Below, piece after piece: positions 1-12,200 of a DNA stretch of 64,000 nt; position 1 is the first letter of the stretch; every line of letters starts with the position of its first letter. A program made the position numbers and the translations under genes. The notes under the pieces are model-generated. The model searched no databases and was not told the DNA's origin. It was given only the letters and a program-made list of their open reading frames with translations. This stretch comes from Undaria pinnatifida (lineage: Eukaryota; Sar; Phaeophyceae; Laminariales; Alariaceae). The stretch is taken from assembly GCA_012845835.1 (NCBI GenBank), contig JABAKD010000024.1, positions 9,925,103 through 9,989,102 on the forward strand, in the 5' to 3' direction.

Positions 1-299
1 AGCGGTCCAGTTGCTCCGGTAAATGTCACGGCCCATGCCGAACCGAACGAGGTAGAACCGTTTGATGATGATGAACCTAGCATTTCCGTCGCCAATGTTA
101 CGTCCACGCTTGCTACGGTTACCAAACTTTCTAAGGCGTATTTTACCTCGTCCGCCGAAGCGTCGTGCTGAAGGGCGTAGGTCGATTGTCCCCCAAAGCG
201 GAGACGGAAACGTCCTTCGGTGTCGTCTTGGGTGTCAGAAGCAAGAGTCACAAGTTTTTGTTCGGTTAGTCCGAAATCGTCCGCGGTTGTCCACTCCAC
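1..299 (-). CDS. Exon 53 (partial, runs off left edge)
   Basis: Begins VEWTTADDFGLTEQKLV after CGTCAG (phase 0), then EGRFRLRFGGQSTYALQ, HDASADEVKYALESLVTV, and FGSAWAVTFTGATGP at the window edge. It completes GYK|VEWTT with exon 52. The gene continues beyond base 1. Confidence 0.92.
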   Translation of the reverse strand, partial: MEWTTADDFGLTEQKLVTLASDTQDDTEGRFRLRFGGQSTYALQHDASADEVKYALESLVTVASVDVTLATEMLGSSSSNGSTSFGSAWAVTFTGATGP

Positions 300-3200
300 C
301 TGACGCGTTGAGGGGTGCCGAGAACACATGCTGTTATTTACCCTGTTGGGACTTCAAAGGGAAAACACGTCGATTTGTTTTATGACAATTACAGCATCGG
401 CCACACGGAGAAGCCCATGCTACTGGGTACCGGAAGTGCGAGCTATGCGACACGCGCATAGCATGGTCATGCACCTACTGCTGCACACTCGTCCTAGACT
501 CTCGACAAGATCGCTCTCGGTGTGGTTTTGGTCGCTATACATGGGTGCCAAAAGCGATAATAGTATCCCTCAACAGGCAGACTATTAACCCCTTCCAACT
601 CTGCAGTTTTTCCCAGTGTAGTTACAACTGTTTCGTTCCCAGACCCGAAATGCATTCTAAAGTGGTAAACGGCACTGCTAGCTTGCTGCTTTCTGATTTG
701 ACTTGTCGATGATTGCATGTTGTATGCGGTAGACATTTCGATTGCCAAGTTTGGGCGAAGCGTCACCCGAGCACAGGCACGTAGGTATCTAAGCAAATTT
801 TATCGAATGGGTCGGTGGGTTGCTTGATTTGATGAGGCGAAGGTGATGTGTAATAACCCCACATGTGCTAACCAAATGCGTTGAGAGGGAGAGCACGTTT
901 TAGATCGAGACAGTCGCTTCCCTGGGGTTGAGAGCAACCACCGGGAGATGTGCGATCCATGTTGTGCTTCTTGAACACAGCAACATTTTGCGTATCAATC
1001 GACCGTCGAAATTAAACTACTTGCGCGAAGTATGTATTCATCACTGTGGACGCTTGTCAGTTTGTCATGCGATCTATCAACACTCTCGTGTGTAACACTT
1101 GGGTGTAAATTTTCAATTGGAATTTATTCCAATAGTTCATACGAGAAGGTCTCGAGAACGTTTATGATCGGAAGTTATTTTTTGGTTGGCGGTAACGTTT
1201 GCCACGCGCAACTTGGACGGACAGAACCAGACGCCCTCTTCCTTTCACGACACGTAGATTTGGGCTATTGCGGTACCCCACCAAACCCAGCTCCAGCATT
1301 TTGCTTACCTTGTATCCTAACGTGTCGGTTCCAGGCGATTCAATAGGAGTTTCCAGTACCACTTCCAACTGCGATGCCGATACAGCTGTAACACCAGCAA
1401 CAACGGGGGCCGGCGGCGACTTGCGGGTGGTAACACCAAACGGTGCGATGCCCAGTCCAACGTTGTTGCTTCCCCGATACCCACCATCTACAGCGCCTGC
1501 GAGCGTAGTTGGTCCGTATCCAGCCTCGTTTTTGGCGGAGACACGGGTAACATACGTTGTCCCAGACTCCAAGCCAGATATATCGAGGTCCAATGTCGGG
1601 GAAATACCACGTCGCACTTCAGATACGGAAAGTTCAGCGTTGGGTCCAACGATAGGTAGCGCGATGGAGGAATTGCCGTCGAGGAAGATCGGCTCCAAAT
1701 TCCCGATCTGAGTCTCGAAGGTTACGGTCCACGTGTAACCGTGGGAGAACCCTGCTGGGGATGTGCCGCGAACGACAGTGACATCTCCTACGGTAGGGAG
1801 TTGTTCCAGGAGAACCTTTGGCAATTGGCAAGGGGGAATCGGAATCGTTCAAGTAAGCAAACTGTTTTTGATTCTTTTACAACTGCACCTACATTTTTGG
1901 GACAAAATACCGGGAATAAGTGTCAGTGTTTTTTGCAGCGATAAAAACACCAATATAACACTATTAATAATAAGCTTGTGACAGGGGCAGGCAGTGAAGG
2001 CAGCGATTTTCATGTTTTACTACAAGTTCCGAATATATTTGTTTTCAACGAGAATTACAGTATTACTGTAGACAGTTGGCAGTTTTCAAATGTAAAAAAA
2101 AATTGGGATGCTCATTTCAGTCACAGACGGACACTATGAAAACTGGTTACACATTTGGAGTAGGGGTTCAACTGACCGAGTGGTGTGTCTGGCGATGGCT
2201 AGACGTCGAGTTTCGTTGCCTGTAGGGGGGCGGTCTGTTACGGGGGCAGCCACTTGGCTTTTACAAAACAACGTTTATATTCCATCATGCACTACCGGCC
2301 CTATCGTAAGCAAGAGCCCCACAAGAAACTTAGCCTCAAAATTACGGGGAAATATAAATCGGACAGCTGTTCTACAGAAGTTGGTGTGGGACACACCCAT
2401 TCTCAAAGTAGAATCTAGCGTAGAACAAATATATCGGGTTTCTATTATGGATTAGTACTGTACAATACAATACCTCCATGTCCTCCGCTGAAATATCCCA
2501 AGCAGCCGTGAAACCTCCTGAACTGCCGAAGTCAACCGCGAATGTCCCGTCGAGAGCATCGCTGGTCGCCCCGAGCTTGATCATCTGTATCTCGGATGTT
2601 CCCGATTCGGTTACGATGTCCTTAGCAAGCCAGCTGAAGCTGGCCTCGACACCCGCTTCTTCTTCTTCGCTGGAAACGTCACCGTTTAAGAGAGAAACAG
2701 GCGAGCTCGGAATTGATACAACACAGCCTGTGTTCCAGTATAAGGCGCTCCCGGTCGGTGGAGTAAACGAATCTCGAGATGGTGCATCCGAACCTAGAAC
2801 GGCCTTGGCATATGGCTCGTCTATCCCGTCGACCATGAACGTCCAGAGCCCTTCGCCATCGTCCATCGATAGATCGTACTCGATATATGATGGACGGTCA
2901 ACAAGCTTATAGCGCGAACGGCCGTCGATTATTTCGCCCGTGGCTGTATACACGCCGTTTCCTGCAGCATCGCAATCGGTTACTTGTAACACCTTGCCCG
3001 TTGTTGCAGCAACCTGAAGGGTGTACGCTCCGGAAAGCGGACCGTTGAATGACGTGAGCGTTACGGACCACTTGAACCCGAAGTCTTCGTCCGGCCCTTG
3101 TCGGGAAACTTCCGCAGACCCAACACTTGGCAGGGATTCTATCGCGTCCCGTATCTCCTCTGCCGAAGCGTCGAAGGGAACTAAAGCGTAAGGACTTGAG

Positions 3201-6200
3201 TAAGCGCTTGCCCTGGCCGCGGATGATCCTTCATATCCCTGTTCCAGTGTTACACCTGTGTCGCTAACTGCAGCTACCAGATTATGGAAGTATTCCCCTG
3301 AAGTCATATCGCGGATGATGATGCTGTCTCCAGCGACCAAGTGAGGGGTTAAGTCCCAGTCGCTGCGCACTTGTGTGCTTCCGGTCTCAACGTGGACACC
3401 GCCCAGCATGTTTTTGGCGCCGTAGATGAACACATTTTTGGCACCGTACGGGTGAGGGGATTCCACTGTAAAGGTGCACGGGTAATCACCGATACTGTTG
3501 TCCCACGTGACGGTGTCCTCGCAAGCGAAGTCGCCCGCAACTTCCAGTTCGACCCCCCCTACGCTAATCATGTCACCCTCGTTGATGTAGTGGCTCAGGT
3601 CAGACGAACATTGTATTTTCCTCGACCCGGGTTCCACTGTCACATACACTGACGTTTCGTTCCCCTCGCCCAAACGAAGACCAAGCTCACCTCGATATCC
3701 AAATGATAACACGAAGTTACCAGAAATTGTCGTGTTGCCGCTAGCGATAGTTGATATGGTAACGACTGGACTGACAGCACCTGCAACCCCGTCTGTGACT
3801 GTGTAGATGTCGACGTATGCCCCGGCGTCGAAGGTTGTGCAGGTTGTAAATTCCATGAGGTCTTGGTCTCCATTAGACAAATGTGGTCCCGTAAAAGAGA
3901 CAAGAAGCGGCTCTGACGCGTACTCTGATGTCGTCCCATTTGAAGTAGAGTTTATGTCTGGTAGCAGAGATTCCACACTGACCCCGTCGACCGTCGCCAA
4001 AGTATCAAGAGCAAGTTCCACGTCTTCCGCCGCAGCGTTCCACTCTAGACACCAAGTCGTAGCGTTCCCAACCGTTAAGGTGTACGACCCTTGAGTGGGG
4101 TACGTCACGCCGACACCGTTGGCGTCCGACGCAAACACCACTGATACCACCTGCGCTTCGTTAACTCTCTTAGACATTTCCACCCTGAATCCTTCAAGTG
4201 GTAGCCCTTCCGCACCATTCATATCGACGCCAACCGGAAGACCAAACGTCACGTGCACGTCACTCGATTCTTTTCCTTGGGAAACGGTGACATTGCGCGT
4301 GAGTTTTGGCACTGCATTCGGTGAAAATGTGCTGGGTGTGCCCGGGTAACCCATGAACGACCATGGAGACCTTGCCGCAGCGGTGACCGCGGCAACACGG
4401 GCCCAGTACGACCTTCCCGGGGTGAGTCCTGTAACCTCATACCCGAACTCTCGTAGCGCAGTTTCCCCGACGCCTGCTGCATCCGAAGCAGAAACTGATC
4501 CTGATTTCAGCGGGAGCAAGTTGCCTGCGTGGCATGCATTTGCCTCCTCACCCGTACCGTCCTTCAGCGTCACGACATCGTACTCAACGCTATCAGACCC
4601 CGTACCGCAGGACACCACCTCCATTTGTGGGAAATCGGGCAATCCGCTGTCCGTAGCGTTGTGCACGAACGTGACGGAGTAGGTGTATCCGTAGCCCCAC
4701 GCCGAGGTAGCATCGCCGCCACGTGTGACGACGATATTGCCGAGGGCGCCACCAGACGAGCGGAGCCCATCTTGCAAGCGGAACACGGTGGTGTTCCAAT
4801 CCAGACAAGTCAGGTATTGGTCCTCTCCTATGGAAAGGTTGAACGTCTCTCCGGAGTGGAATGCTGTGTCGGCTGACATTGTCAACGTTTGGACCTCCGG
4901 ACCATCCCCACAGGCCGAATCAAATCCGCTGGAAGTATCGATATCGACGATATACTCAGTGATCTCATCTCCACCATCGGAGACAGGAGCGTCCCAGTAT
5001 ACCCACGCTGACCGTGCAGTTTCGACTTCCACGATGACGTTCTCAGGCAGACTTGGAGCACGGGTGTGCGCCGATACCATCTCGCTGGAGTCGTGCATGG
5101 CCGTTGTGTAATCCCCGTACCCGATACGGTTATACGCGGAGATTCGCACAGTCCAAGGTGTCGTCGACACGATGTCGCTGATGGTGTAAACGAACGCCTT
5201 ACGCCCGACAACAAACTGAGCCCCGCCTCTAGTCACCTCCTCGAAGGTGTCATTCAAGCTCGAGGTGAGCGCTGGTAGGTCTCCAGCATCATTCTCGAAG
5301 GTCACGTAGACATACGGTGCCGCTGCTGTGGAATCACAGGCACCGGTCACTGTTACGTCGCCGATGTTGTAGAGTTCTTCTAAGGCCGTCTCAATTTCGG
5401 TGGCATTTGCCAGACTCGACAACGGTTCTGTGGTTTCTCCCATAAATGTGATGTTGAAATCCGTGGTCGGTTGGCACAGAAGACGCTGAATTTCTTTCTT
5501 CGTTTCAAGACCAACGCTGGTGCGGTCGGGGTCGCTCCAACACCCGGAGCGAGTGGCGTCGGCACAGACTAGGAGGTTTTGTCCGTCAACGTGAAGCTTG
5601 TGAGACCCGACTGTCTGCAAAGACGAGGTAGTCGATAGCTGCCCATCGCCAGCTCCTCCGTTTTCTGCGTGTGCTGTGATCGTAATCAGCCACGTGTGCC
5701 CACCGTTTGAAGGTCCTAGAGTTCGCACCACCGCTACATTTCCAACGGTGCAGAGCGCCTCAAGGGCGCCCTTAACAACTTCCGCGGAAGCGTCGAAGGG
5801 GATAGAACCCGTCGCTTGCCCATTGTATTCTAAAAAGAACGACCCAGAAATGTGCAAACCGTCATCGGCGGACACTCGCACTGCCTGCACGTCCGCGATA
5901 GACTCCTGTCCCGTTGCGTCCACTACCGCAGAACCTTGGGGATTTCCGTCGTTTCCTGAGTCAAACGTTTCTTCAGTGTCCCACTCTAAAACGTACTCCG
6001 ATATGGATTCACCGCCATCGGATAACGGTGCCTCCCACTGTACCAATAGCTCGGTGTCCGATAAGGGTTGGACAGTTGCGTAGGTTGGGGACGTTGGAGT
6101 CTGCGCGGCGGGCTGGAGTGACGTAGGCGAGGAAATGCGGACCGTACCCACCCCCACCTCATTGATAGCTGCCGCTCGGACATAGTAAGGAACGCCAGAC

Positions 6201-9200
6201 TTGGGGGTCGCTAAATTCTCGCGGAGGATTGGCACAATCGCTGCTGTGGGGGTAACGTAGTCAGCGATGTTGTCGAGAAGAAGTGCGTTGGAACGCATTG
6301 CCCGAAGCAACCGGTAGTGGTCTCCGCTGGCGGCGAAAGTTACAAGCCACTCGTACCCATTCTTGCGCACGCTTCGCGTGACGTCCACCGTGCAAGCGCC
6401 GCTCAATCCTTCGATTGCGGCTTTTACGTCGGCCGAAGTTGCATCGTAGGTTAGGTCGGGGGTATTTTGAACCTTGTACAAAGGAACGAAGGAATCTACC
6501 ATGGTTTCTGCCTCCTGGCCTCCTGTTGCATTGTATACGACCCTGCATCCGTTGTCGCCGAGGTCGACTACCTGAAGCTGCGGGACGTCGCCGGCTACGG
6601 CTGTCCCGACAAAGTATATCGTGTACCGATACATTACGAAGTCGTCAACGGATGTGTTTGCCGTTCGCTCCACGATGACGTTATCAACTCCTCCGAATGC
6701 CTCCATTTCAGCCTCAACCTGCAAATAATGGAGAGACAATAAAACAAACGAGGGATGTTGGAAAAAAATGTGCACAGCTTTCGCAGTAACATGCCCGCGT
6801 ACATTGACCAATTATTGACGGGAGTAGTTGGTACTTATCAATATGACAGTGAGTGTTGGTGGTGGGATCGATCAATGATTTCCAGTTGCACCTGAAAAGG
6901 TGACCTCTTGTATGCAAGTGTCCATTGGATACTAAAACACAAACCGAGCACTACCCACACGTATTTCACGAAGGCCGTCCGTACCTGTGAGGCAGAAGAA
7001 TGGAAGGAAAGGCAACCAGCGTCACCCCCCGTCTCCGAATAGGCCGACGTTTCTTCGCCGAATTTAAGTCTAAACCCGAAGCTGTCCGTTTCATTCGCCG
7101 TCGCGGCAGAAAGGTTTAGCCACAGGCTGAAAGCTTGAATCTCGTATGTGGCGGAGATAACATCTCCTTCCATCACAGATACCCTTTGCTGTGGGTCGTC
7201 GCCAGAACACAAGGGGAGATATGTAGAGTTGAAGTGGAGGCTAGACGTTCCGTCCGCCTCGCAGACGGTAAACACTCGTCCTTCTTCTGGGTGGCCAATG
7301 CGGAGATAATCTCCACGCGCCAAAGTCGCGGTGAGGTCATTAACACTGAGGTTCGTGTCTGGTCCATTGTATGTTCTCAAACTCGTATCCCCAATCGCCA
7401 GCCGGAAAGCAGATCCTATCGCCGTGTCGAGCACATACGCGGGCGCTCGGGTAAGAGTATCGTCGAACTGTGTCGATGCGCCCACGAAGTATTCCGGCGC
7501 GTACGGGTCGCTCACAGAGCACAACGCGACAGAATCAGTCCCGTAGAGTGCTTTCTCGTCGAGACACACACGGAACTCTTGTCCTCCTACTCTCACAAAC
7601 CCTCCCCGTGGAACCGCCTTGTTCAATGAAGCGCTACCAAACCCAGCGGTGACGTTGGGCGTTGTTCTGTTCAGGGTGTTGGTTCCCTCAGCGATAAAAA
7701 CAAAAGTGGAAAGTCCATCGCTATCTTCACCTCCAAGACGTGCGCTGAACGCCCCCTTAAAATCGAAGAGTGACAATGAAAATGCTGCGTCTGACGTCCA
7801 TCCCCGTTGCCAGGCGTCAACACGAACCGCTTGAATGTGGTAGTCGGGAGGTAGAGTTGTGCTCTGTGCGCCGGAAAATTGGGAATTTGTGCCCCATTCA
7901 ATGAGGTAGTTTTCAACTTCAGCGCCATTATCATCAGAGTCCTGCTCGATCTCAACCATCAAAGTGGTTGCATCCACGCGCGAAGTCGTCACGCTCCCGG
8001 GCATCCCTGGAACACCTTTGGGGGTGACCGGGTTGCTCGCGGCTTGCCCAGGCTCCCCGTATCCCACGCCATCAGTCTTTGCGGAAACCCGCACGTAATA
8101 TTCCTTACTAGTTTCAAGATTCGAGACTAAGTGGCTCCAGGGGACACTCAGCGATACCGTGGTGTTCCCGTAGGATGTGTTGCCGGAGGAGGAAGAAGAT
8201 GACAAATGGTCCGTCGTAGTTTCGTTGGTGCTTTGAGATTCGACACCCATCGCATCTACTTCGAAATTCTGGTAGTCCAACGGTTCCACTCCCACGACGT
8301 ACTCCTCCACCTAGATGATAGGGAACGGTTGCAGGTTGGTTATGTTGCGTTTAATTGAAGGATTGGCATTTTTGGGGCTCATTCACACCGCCCACAAACA
8401 CGAGAAGGCGTGTGTCGACCGTTTATTGTAGAAAGCGCGTGCAGCAGTACGAGTGTCGGTAGATGCGCGAAAAAAACGCGAGAAGGGCGATATCATCAAC
8501 CGTCTAGACATAGTGTGTTGCATTATGACTACCGGCAGCTGTGCATCGTGTAGCTCCTAGAGTTGTGCTTCGGACACACCCCTTACCCAGCAGCCCAGAC
8601 TTCTTCGTGCATCCGATTCTGTGTATCGTCACTTTTGGTTAAAACATACCCCGTTTACGTCCCAAATGGGTTAACCTCCTTAGAACTGCACCCACGATTT
8701 TCGAGATAAACTACTTGGAATTACTGCATCATAAGACTTAGGGGGATATAAGCCCAGACGGTGACAAGCTCGCGGTTTGGATGGGGTGTTGAGCTTTCCT
8801 GGGAAATAATTGAGCCCGCTCAACGTTGAATGGACATTTCGTTATCCCGTCCTCTTTTCTACGACTGCTACTCTTACGTACCTGGTATTTGTTTTGCCGT
8901 CGTTACCATTGTGCGGGCCGCTGGGCATGAGTGAAACGCATGGTACGGCAGGGGTACCTCTACTTTTCTCGGGTTGCTCATTTGAGAACCTGTTTCAATC
9001 GCCTAAAACCGCAATTTGATCAAGCTGAACTCCGGTGAACAATCCCATGGCCCAGGCATGCAACGAATACAGCACGTACTGGTATGGTACTTAAACGATG
9101 TCGGACAGTTCCAGAGCTGGAGAGCTCCGTCAGTCATAAATAGTCCAGCTAAAAGCTGTTACTCCCATCGCGGCACGCGGCGTCTGGTCATACAATCGCA

Positions 9201-12200
9201 TGGGCGTTGCTCACCTCAAGCCTGAAGTATGAACTTGAGCTCGAGTTGCCGAGCATTCGACCGTTGGCGTGGAATGCTGGTTGATCACCCGCGTTTGTCG
9301 TACCTCCGACCACGGTTGGCGTGTCGAACGTAACGCTCCACACGTACCCGTTAGACTCCGCAATGTTGGCTGTGCGCGACACAGTTACCTGGAGTTTTAC
9401 CGACGATTTGTTTAGGGCGATGACCAGGTACGGTGTGAACGATCCATATGAGCCGTCTTGGTATCATGGAAGACGACTCGCCGTATCATAAGCCTCGGGG
9501 AGCGTGATATGGTTCGATATCCCGGTTCCACGCGGTTAAAACGCACATTGTGAGGGGCCGATCCAGTATGGAAGATGTGATTATCGAGACGTTCAAAGTA
9601 GGGCAAGATCGACAGGTGGCAAAATGGAATACCATCAGAGGGAAGCGCGACTGTTTGTTTTTTGTGTAAACCAGGTATCCATCTACGACGCCCGTGAATG
9701 TTTATGGAGAGCTTGTCCCAGTCGCGAGACCGATCGCACTTAACGGTTTCAACGTCATGCTGGGACACGCATACAGGATATCCAGTACCTGCCCGAGCGA
9801 AGGCAGTGTCTCCAGCAGCTCCTCCACATCGGCAGCGGAGGCGTCGTAAGAAATCTCCGGCGTGGTGCTTGCATGGAAAAGCGTTATCCCCGCTGCTGTG
9901 TTGCCCTCGAATCCGACATCGAGGTCGTACAGCCCAGCTCGGACCGGAACACCAGAGGTTGTAATCTAGAGTTAAGTGACGGAGGCGGGCGGCGGGGCGT
10001 ACTCGTTTGATGCTTGCCTTGGTCGTTGGACCATTGACCACGCGTCCCTCTCGGGACGAGGCACCGTTCCTACTCCTAATAGAGACATCTCCAACATTTA
10101 GGTGCTCATTACGTTGCTTCCGTTCATGACGTGGCGGGGGGGCGCACTTGCCTTCGGCATTTCACTATTGACAACGCATCCCGCTCGAGACGGAGCATGA
10201 CGGGGGGAGGGTCAGTTTACGACATGATACGACAATGGCAATGCGCTCTCCGGCAAGAGGTGCAGTTATCACTCATATAGGATTTTTACTTTTTCTCAGC
10301 AAGGTGCAGATGTTGCGGTCTAGGGTGCGATTGAATGGACCGGCGGCCCGGCTTAGGGCATTGCACGACACTGCCATTGCGCTCATCAATATTACCATTC
10401 ATATAAAATTTGTTTTTACCCAGCTAGGTTCACGTGTTACAAGGGAAGTTGTCGATCTACGGCCATGAATAAAAAATGAATTATTTTTTCAGCTAAGAAC
10501 ATCTAAGCTAAAACATCACCGCTTCCACCTTCCACTGATACAGGAGCGAATACATATATGAACATACACATCCGCGTCTACATACGCAACGGTTTTGGGA
10601 TTGATCGACGCCGAAAAATATTGACCCACCTTCGCTAGATATAGATGTGTCGCATTGAATGATCGGAAAGCGTGAACGGCGTATTCCCACCCGCCAGCAG
10701 ATATTCGATCACCCCGTTTGATGTACGGCGTAAGATCTTGAGATGTCACAATGTACTCCTCTCCATGGACAACATCGACTGTTCCCGGTAAGGGGTAGTC
10801 GACGTCCCCAAAGGCGAGGGTGAAACTTCCGTCTGCCCCCCCCGCGGTGGTGATAGTCTGCACCTCAGCCTGAAAAATGCATTGTAATTTGTTTTTTGTC
10901 GAACGAACGTGCGGCAATGTTACGGGTGAAGGGTTGCGCGTGAAAACACGTAAAACAAAGAATAGCAAATTATGCGAATACAGATACCACATGACCTGGA
11001 GGTGGCCTGACGGTAAGCGAACCAAATGCGCGGCTAAATTAGTGGTGTTTTGACCACACATTCCTCACGCCCTTATGGAAATGTATCTATTCCCCTTTTC
11101 ACGGTCACACAAATGCTGTCATAACGGAAACATCCTGCCATAGCTACCGAAAATCGAGACAATTGTAGCGGGCTACTGTACGGCTTAGAAACATCCGTTT
11201 AAATTATTTTGAATTAGCCCTTGCCCGTGTGAAAATTAACCCGCTCCGGCACAGTAGGCGACGAGGTGTGCGCTTCAATGCGGTATGAAGCTATTCAGCA
11301 ACCACCAATGATGTCGCCCGCTAGAGCATGGAGAAATCACCCTAACCGCCGATGCTAGCTAGCCCTCTACCAGCGCATGGAACATAGTCCTAATTTCCCC
11401 GCGTTCAATCAGACTGTAGATTACGCCGCTTTCGGTTCACCAAGCAAAAAAATCCTCCACTTGCCTGTCCAAACGTCGACCCGCTCGAGCTGACCGTAGG
11501 GGACGAGGTGTATACCTCAATACGGTATGAAGCTACTGCGCTCCCGCTCAACGACGAAGGAACGCCTGACCAGGTTACCATGAGAGAATGGGGCCCAGCA
11601 GCAGCGGCATCGACAATACCTGGTGCCTGATGGGAGGCGTGGCCATGGGAAACAGATATTCCGTTCAATTTGATAGGAAATGTGGTTTTTAATTAGCGTG
11701 AGAGCAAGAAGGGTTGGATTGGATGGCTTCCACACAAACATTGGAAAACGAGATCAGGATGATATTCGGCAGAAGGTGGCATTCGGTCACTCCGAGAACA
11801 ACTATCGGACAGTCTCCGCAAAGTTAGTGTCCGTGAATTGCGTGAAATGTGTTTTGCCCCAGTCAAATGGGCGCTACTGTGGAATCGGTTTATTCCGATA
11901 CCAGAGGGGTTGGGTGGCTATCATACACACATTTCAAAGGAGATCAGGTCAACTATCAGCCGAAAATGTCTTTTTTTCTGTTGAGAATGAGAAGAGTTGA
12001 TTAGAGTTGTTTGGGTGGCTTCCACACAACCATTGGAAAATAATATCGGGCTAATTTTCACCAGGGTGGGTTATTGTTTTCTCCGAGAACAAGAGGGGTT
12101 AATTGGAGGGCTTCCGCCAAGTTGATGCGCGTGAACGGCGTTGATGGTTTAAAGCCCCCGTCAAAATGGATGCGACGCCGTGGAGAACGCCGACCCCTGG

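Noticed and set aside
1032-1346. Plus-strand 104-codon frame overlapping the end of exon 52
   Set aside because: It is a shadow of the minus-strand coding exon plus intron and has no domain.
8880-8975. Possible FN3 exon fragment with an excellent GTACGTAAG donor
   Set aside because: The phase does not match exon 50 in the frame that looks FN3-like, and no acceptor with the right phase is visible; kept only as a remark on intron 49.
9412-10041. 209-codon minus-strand frame overlapping exon 48
   Set aside because: It is out of frame with the FN3/ALExL module motifs; the real exon 48 uses another frame with good splice sites.
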